Part shown: positions 4,624 through 7,203 of the stretch, piece after piece
Position numbering within the stretch: the stretch's first letter is position 1
Layout of the letters: each line of letters begins with the position of its first letter
Assembly (NCBI GenBank): GCA_902490055.1
Contig: CABUCP010000161.1
Span: forward strand, 1 to 7,203
Length of the DNA: 7,203 bases
Direction of reading: 5' to 3'
Source of the DNA: an uncultured Klebsiella sp.
GTDB lineage: Bacteria > Pseudomonadota > Gammaproteobacteria > Enterobacterales > Enterobacteriaceae
Notes under the pieces: generated by a model
Seen by the model: the letters and a program-made list of their open reading frames with translations, nothing else
The model's database searches: none
What the model was told of the DNA's origin: nothing
Program-made: the position numbers and the translations under genes

Positions 4624-7203
4624 TTACGCCAGCGCCTTGCTGATTTTTTCGAACAGATCGCCGGAGAGGTTCTCCAGGCCTTTCAGCTGTTCCAGCGCCG
4701 CACGCATCATCTCCTGACGCTTGCTATCGTAGCGTTTCAGGCGAATCAACGGCTCAATCAGACGCGACGCCACCTGCGGGTTGCGGCTGTTGAGCTCGGT
4801 CAGCATCTCCACCAGGAACTGGTAGCCGCTGCCGTCTTCGGCATGGAACGCCGCCGGGTTACCGCCGGCGAAAGCGCCGATCAGCGACCGCACGCGGTTC
4901 GGGTTGCTCATGCTGAACGACCGGTGCTTAAGCAAACCGCGTACCGTCTCAACCACGTTAGCCGCCGGGCTGGTGGACTGCAGGATAAACCATTTGTCCA
5001 TCACCAGACCGTCCTGATGCCATTTATCGTCGTACTCCTGCATCAGCGCATCGCGGCACGGTAGTTCGGCTGCGACTGCCGCCGCCAGCGCCGCCAGCGC
5101 GTCCGTCATGTTATCGGCATGATGGTACTGCGCGCTCACCAGTTTGTCCGCCAGCTCAACATCGCCAAACGCCAGGTAGCGCAAGCAGGTATTACGCAGG
5201 GCGCGTTTACCGATATCGGCGTGCTCTACGCGATAGCTATCAAGCTTGTTGGCGTTGTAAATCACCAGCAGTTCATCGGCCAGCTCTTTCGCCAGCGTGC
5301 GGGTCAGCGCTTCACGCACCGCCGCAATCGCGATCGGATCGATAATCGCGAACAGCTCGGCGATTTCGTTAGCCGATGGCAGCGTTAAGATCTCCGCCGC
5401 CAGCGCCGGATCGATTTTCTCGTCAAGCAGAATAGCGCGGAAAGCATCGGCCACGTGAACGGGCAGCGACAGCGGCTGTCCTTGCTGGTGACGATTAACA
5501 TTGAGCTTGATGTAGGTCGCCAGCAGGCTCTGAGCGGCATCCCAGCGCGAGAAGTCGTTGCGCGCATGACGCATCAGGAAGGTCAGTTGCTGGTCGCTCC
5601 ACTTATACTCAAGCTTGACCGGCGCGGAGAATTCGCACAGCAGCGCCGGTACCGGCTGGAAGTAGACGTTATCAAAGACGAAGGTCTGCTCTGCCTGGGT
5701 CACGTTGAGCACGTGGTGCACCGGGTGGCCGCCCTTCTGCAGCGGGATCGCTTTACCTTCGTTATCGTACAGTTCGATGCTAAACGGAATGTGCAGCGGC
5801 TGTTTGTCGGCCTGTTCCGCAGTCGGCGGCGTACGCTGGCTGATGGTCAACGTATATTGCTCGGTTTCCGGGTTGTAGTCGTCATGGACGGTAACCACCG
5901 GCGTACCGGACTGGCTGTACCAGCGGCGGAAGTGCGACAGGTCAACGTTAGAGGCATCTTCCATCGCCTGCACGAAATCATCACAGGTGGCGGCGCTGCC
6001 GTCATGGCGTTCAAAGTACAGCTGCATCCCTTTCTGGAAGTTGGCTTCGCCCAGCAGGGTGTGCAACATGCGGATCACTTCCGCGCCCTTTTCATACACC
6101 GTCAGGGTGTAGAAGTTATTCATTTCGATAACCATATCCGGGCGGATCGGGTGCGCCATCGGGCTGGCGTCTTCGGCAAACTGCATCCCGCGCATGGTGC
6201 GCACGTTATTGATACGGTTGACCGCGCGCGAGCCGAGGTCAGAGCTAAACTCCTGATCGCGGAATACGGTTAGCCCTTCTTTCAGGCTGAGCTGGAACCA
6301 GTCGCGGCAGGTAACGCGGTTGCCGGTCCAGTTGTGGAAATATTCGTGACCAATCACCCGTTCAATGTCGAGGTAGTCTTTATCGGTCGCGGTATCGGTG
6401 CGGGCCAGCACGTATTTGGAGTTAAAGACGTTGAGGCCTTTGTTCTCCATCGCGCCCATGTTGAAGAAGTCGACGGCGACGATCATATAGATGTCGAGGT
6501 CATATTCGAGTCCAAAGCGGGTTTCATCCCACTTCATTGAATTTTTCAGCGAGGTCATCGCCCACGGCGCGCGGTCGAGATTACCGCGGTCAACGTACAG
6601 TTCAAGCGCGACTTCGCGCCCGGAACGGGTGGTGAAGGTATCACGCAGCACGTCGAAATCGCCGGCCACCAGCGCAAACAGATAGCACGGTTTCGGGAAG
6701 GGGTCCTGCCACTGGATCCAGTGACGCCCATTGTCCAGCTCGCCCTGCGCTACACGGTTGCCGTTGGAGAGCAGGAATGGATATTTCGCTTTATCCGCGA
6801 TGATTTTGGTCGTAAAACGCGCCAGCACGTCCGGGCGGTCGAGGTACCAGGTAATATGACGGAAGCCTTCCGCTTCACACTGGGTACACAGCGCTTCGCC
6901 TGACTGGTAGAGGCCTTCCAGCGCGGTGTTCGCCGCCGGACTAATTTCATTGACGATAGTCAGGGTGAAGCTATCCGGCAAGCCGCTAATCACCAGCTGA
7001 TTGTTTTCTTCTTTATAGTCGGTCCACGGCTGGCCGTTCACCTGCAGAGAAACCAGGGTCAGGTCTTCGCCATCGAGACGCAATGGCACATCAGACGCAG
7101 CCGCGTGACGGGAAACCTTACTCTCGGCCGTGACAACGGTTTTCGCGGCATCCAGGTCAAAGGTCAAATCAATATCGCTAATCAGATAATCCGGCGCACG
7201 ATA
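4624..7203 (-). CDS. pepN: Aminopeptidase N (5' end beyond window)
   Basis: PepN is the main cytoplasmic M1-family zinc aminopeptidase of enterobacteria, removing N-terminal residues from peptides in the late steps of protein turnover. The window shows 859 codons; by alignment to remembered E. coli PepN (870 residues) about 12 N-terminal residues lie beyond the right edge, for an expected 871. With that numbering, substrate-binding GAMEN is 262-266 (bases 6442-6456). Zinc motif HEYFH is 298-302 (6334-6348) with catalytic Glu299, the third ligand is Glu321 in SLKEGL, and transition-state Tyr382 is in LTVYEKGAE, each one above E. coli because of a one-residue insertion near residue 45. The visible frame opens with YRAPDYLISDIDLTFDL and continues to the C-terminal helical domain, ending SKALA. 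The TTG at 7167 is an internal Leu codon, not the start. It is convergent with ssuB. Confidence 0.97.
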   Translation of the reverse strand, partial: YRAPDYLISDIDLTFDLDAAKTVVTAESKVSRHAAASDVPLRLDGEDLTLVSLQVNGQPWTDYKEENNQLVISGLPDSFTLTIVNEISPAANTALEGLYQSGEALCTQCEAEGFRHITWYLDRPDVLARFTTKIIADKAKYPFLLSNGNRVAQGELDNGRHWIQWQDPFPKPCYLFALVAGDFDVLRDTFTTRSGREVALELYVDRGNLDRAPWAMTSLKNSMKWDETRFGLEYDLDIYMIVAVDFFNMGAMENKGLNVFNSKYVLARTDTATDKDYLDIERVIGHEYFHNWTGNRVTCRDWFQLSLKEGLTVFRDQEFSSDLGSRAVNRINNVRTMRGMQFAEDASPMAHPIRPDMVIEMNNFYTLTVYEKGAEVIRMLHTLLGEANFQKGMQLYFERHDGSAATCDDFVQAMEDASNVDLSHFRRWYSQSGTPVVTVHDDYNPETEQYTLTISQRTPPTAEQADKQPLHIPFSIELYDNEGKAIPLQKGGHPVHHVLNVTQAEQTFVFDNVYFQPVPALLCEFSAPVKLEYKWSDQQLTFLMRHARNDFSRWDAAQSLLATYIKLNVNRHQQGQPLSLPVHVADAFRAILLDEKIDPALAAEILTLPSANEIAELFAIIDPIAIAAVREALTRTLAKELADELLVIYNANKLDSYRVEHADIGKRALRNTCLRYLAFGDVELADKLVSAQYHHADNMTDALAALAAAVAAELPCRDALMQEYDDKWHQDGLVMDKWFILQSTSPAANVVETVRGLLKHRSFSMSNPNRVRSLIGAFAGGNPAAFHAEDGSGYQFLVEMLTELNSRNPQVASRLIEPLIRLKRYDSKRQEMMRAALEQLKGLENLSGDLFEKISKALA

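Noticed and set aside
4594..5064. A 156-residue plus-strand frame over the pepN 3' end
   Set aside because: It starts within the REP repeat and runs antisense to pepN, with no ribosome site or recognisable motif.
5455..6273. A 272-residue plus-strand frame inside pepN
   Set aside because: It is the mirror of the highly conserved pepN coding strand; the product is Arg/His/Val-rich with no family signature.
4624..7167. pepN starting at the TTG at 7167
   Set aside because: The frame stays open to the window edge, and the upstream codons (YRAPDYLISDID) match the conserved PepN N-terminus, so the true start is outside the window.

Overview
The window is a chromosomal segment from a GC-rich member of the Enterobacteriaceae. 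The proteins match what I remember of Escherichia coli K-12 at high identity, while gene order and repeat style point to Klebsiella, Raoultella or Enterobacter rather than Escherichia. Genus is an inference; no database search was possible.

Layout, left to right: (1) Bases 1-12 hold the first four codons of a leftward gene, reading Met-Tyr-Tyr-Pro after a good Shine-Dalgarno site. This fits pyrD (dihydroorotate dehydrogenase), and its leader hairpin, -10 element and a full PurR-box match lie in bases 18-124. (2) Bases 125-260 are the control region of the rightward ssu operon. (3) Bases 261-4505 are a complete, tightly packed ssuEADCB operon. (4) Bases 4506-4623 are a short gap between convergent genes, almost filled by two REP-type palindromes inside an outer inverted repeat. 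(5) Bases 4624-7203 are pepN (aminopeptidase N) on the minus strand, complete at its C-terminus but cut by the window edge, lacking about 12 N-terminal residues.

How the genes work together: SsuA binds aliphatic sulfonates in the periplasm, SsuC is the membrane channel and SsuB the ATPase. In the cytoplasm SsuE uses NADPH to reduce FMN, and SsuD uses the reduced flavin and oxygen to release sulfite from the sulfonate for cysteine synthesis. In E. coli this operon is switched on during sulfate starvation by the LysR-type activator Cbl, with CysB above it. Its genes here are joined by stop/start overlaps of 8, 4 and 4 bases and one 10-base gap, suggesting a single translationally coupled transcript.

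No undescribed system is visible. All five ssu genes and pepN look intact with their key residues. The points most worth a second look are in non-coding DNA: the pyrD leader and PurR box, AT-rich dyads before ssuE, and the REP pair with its outer inverted repeat.
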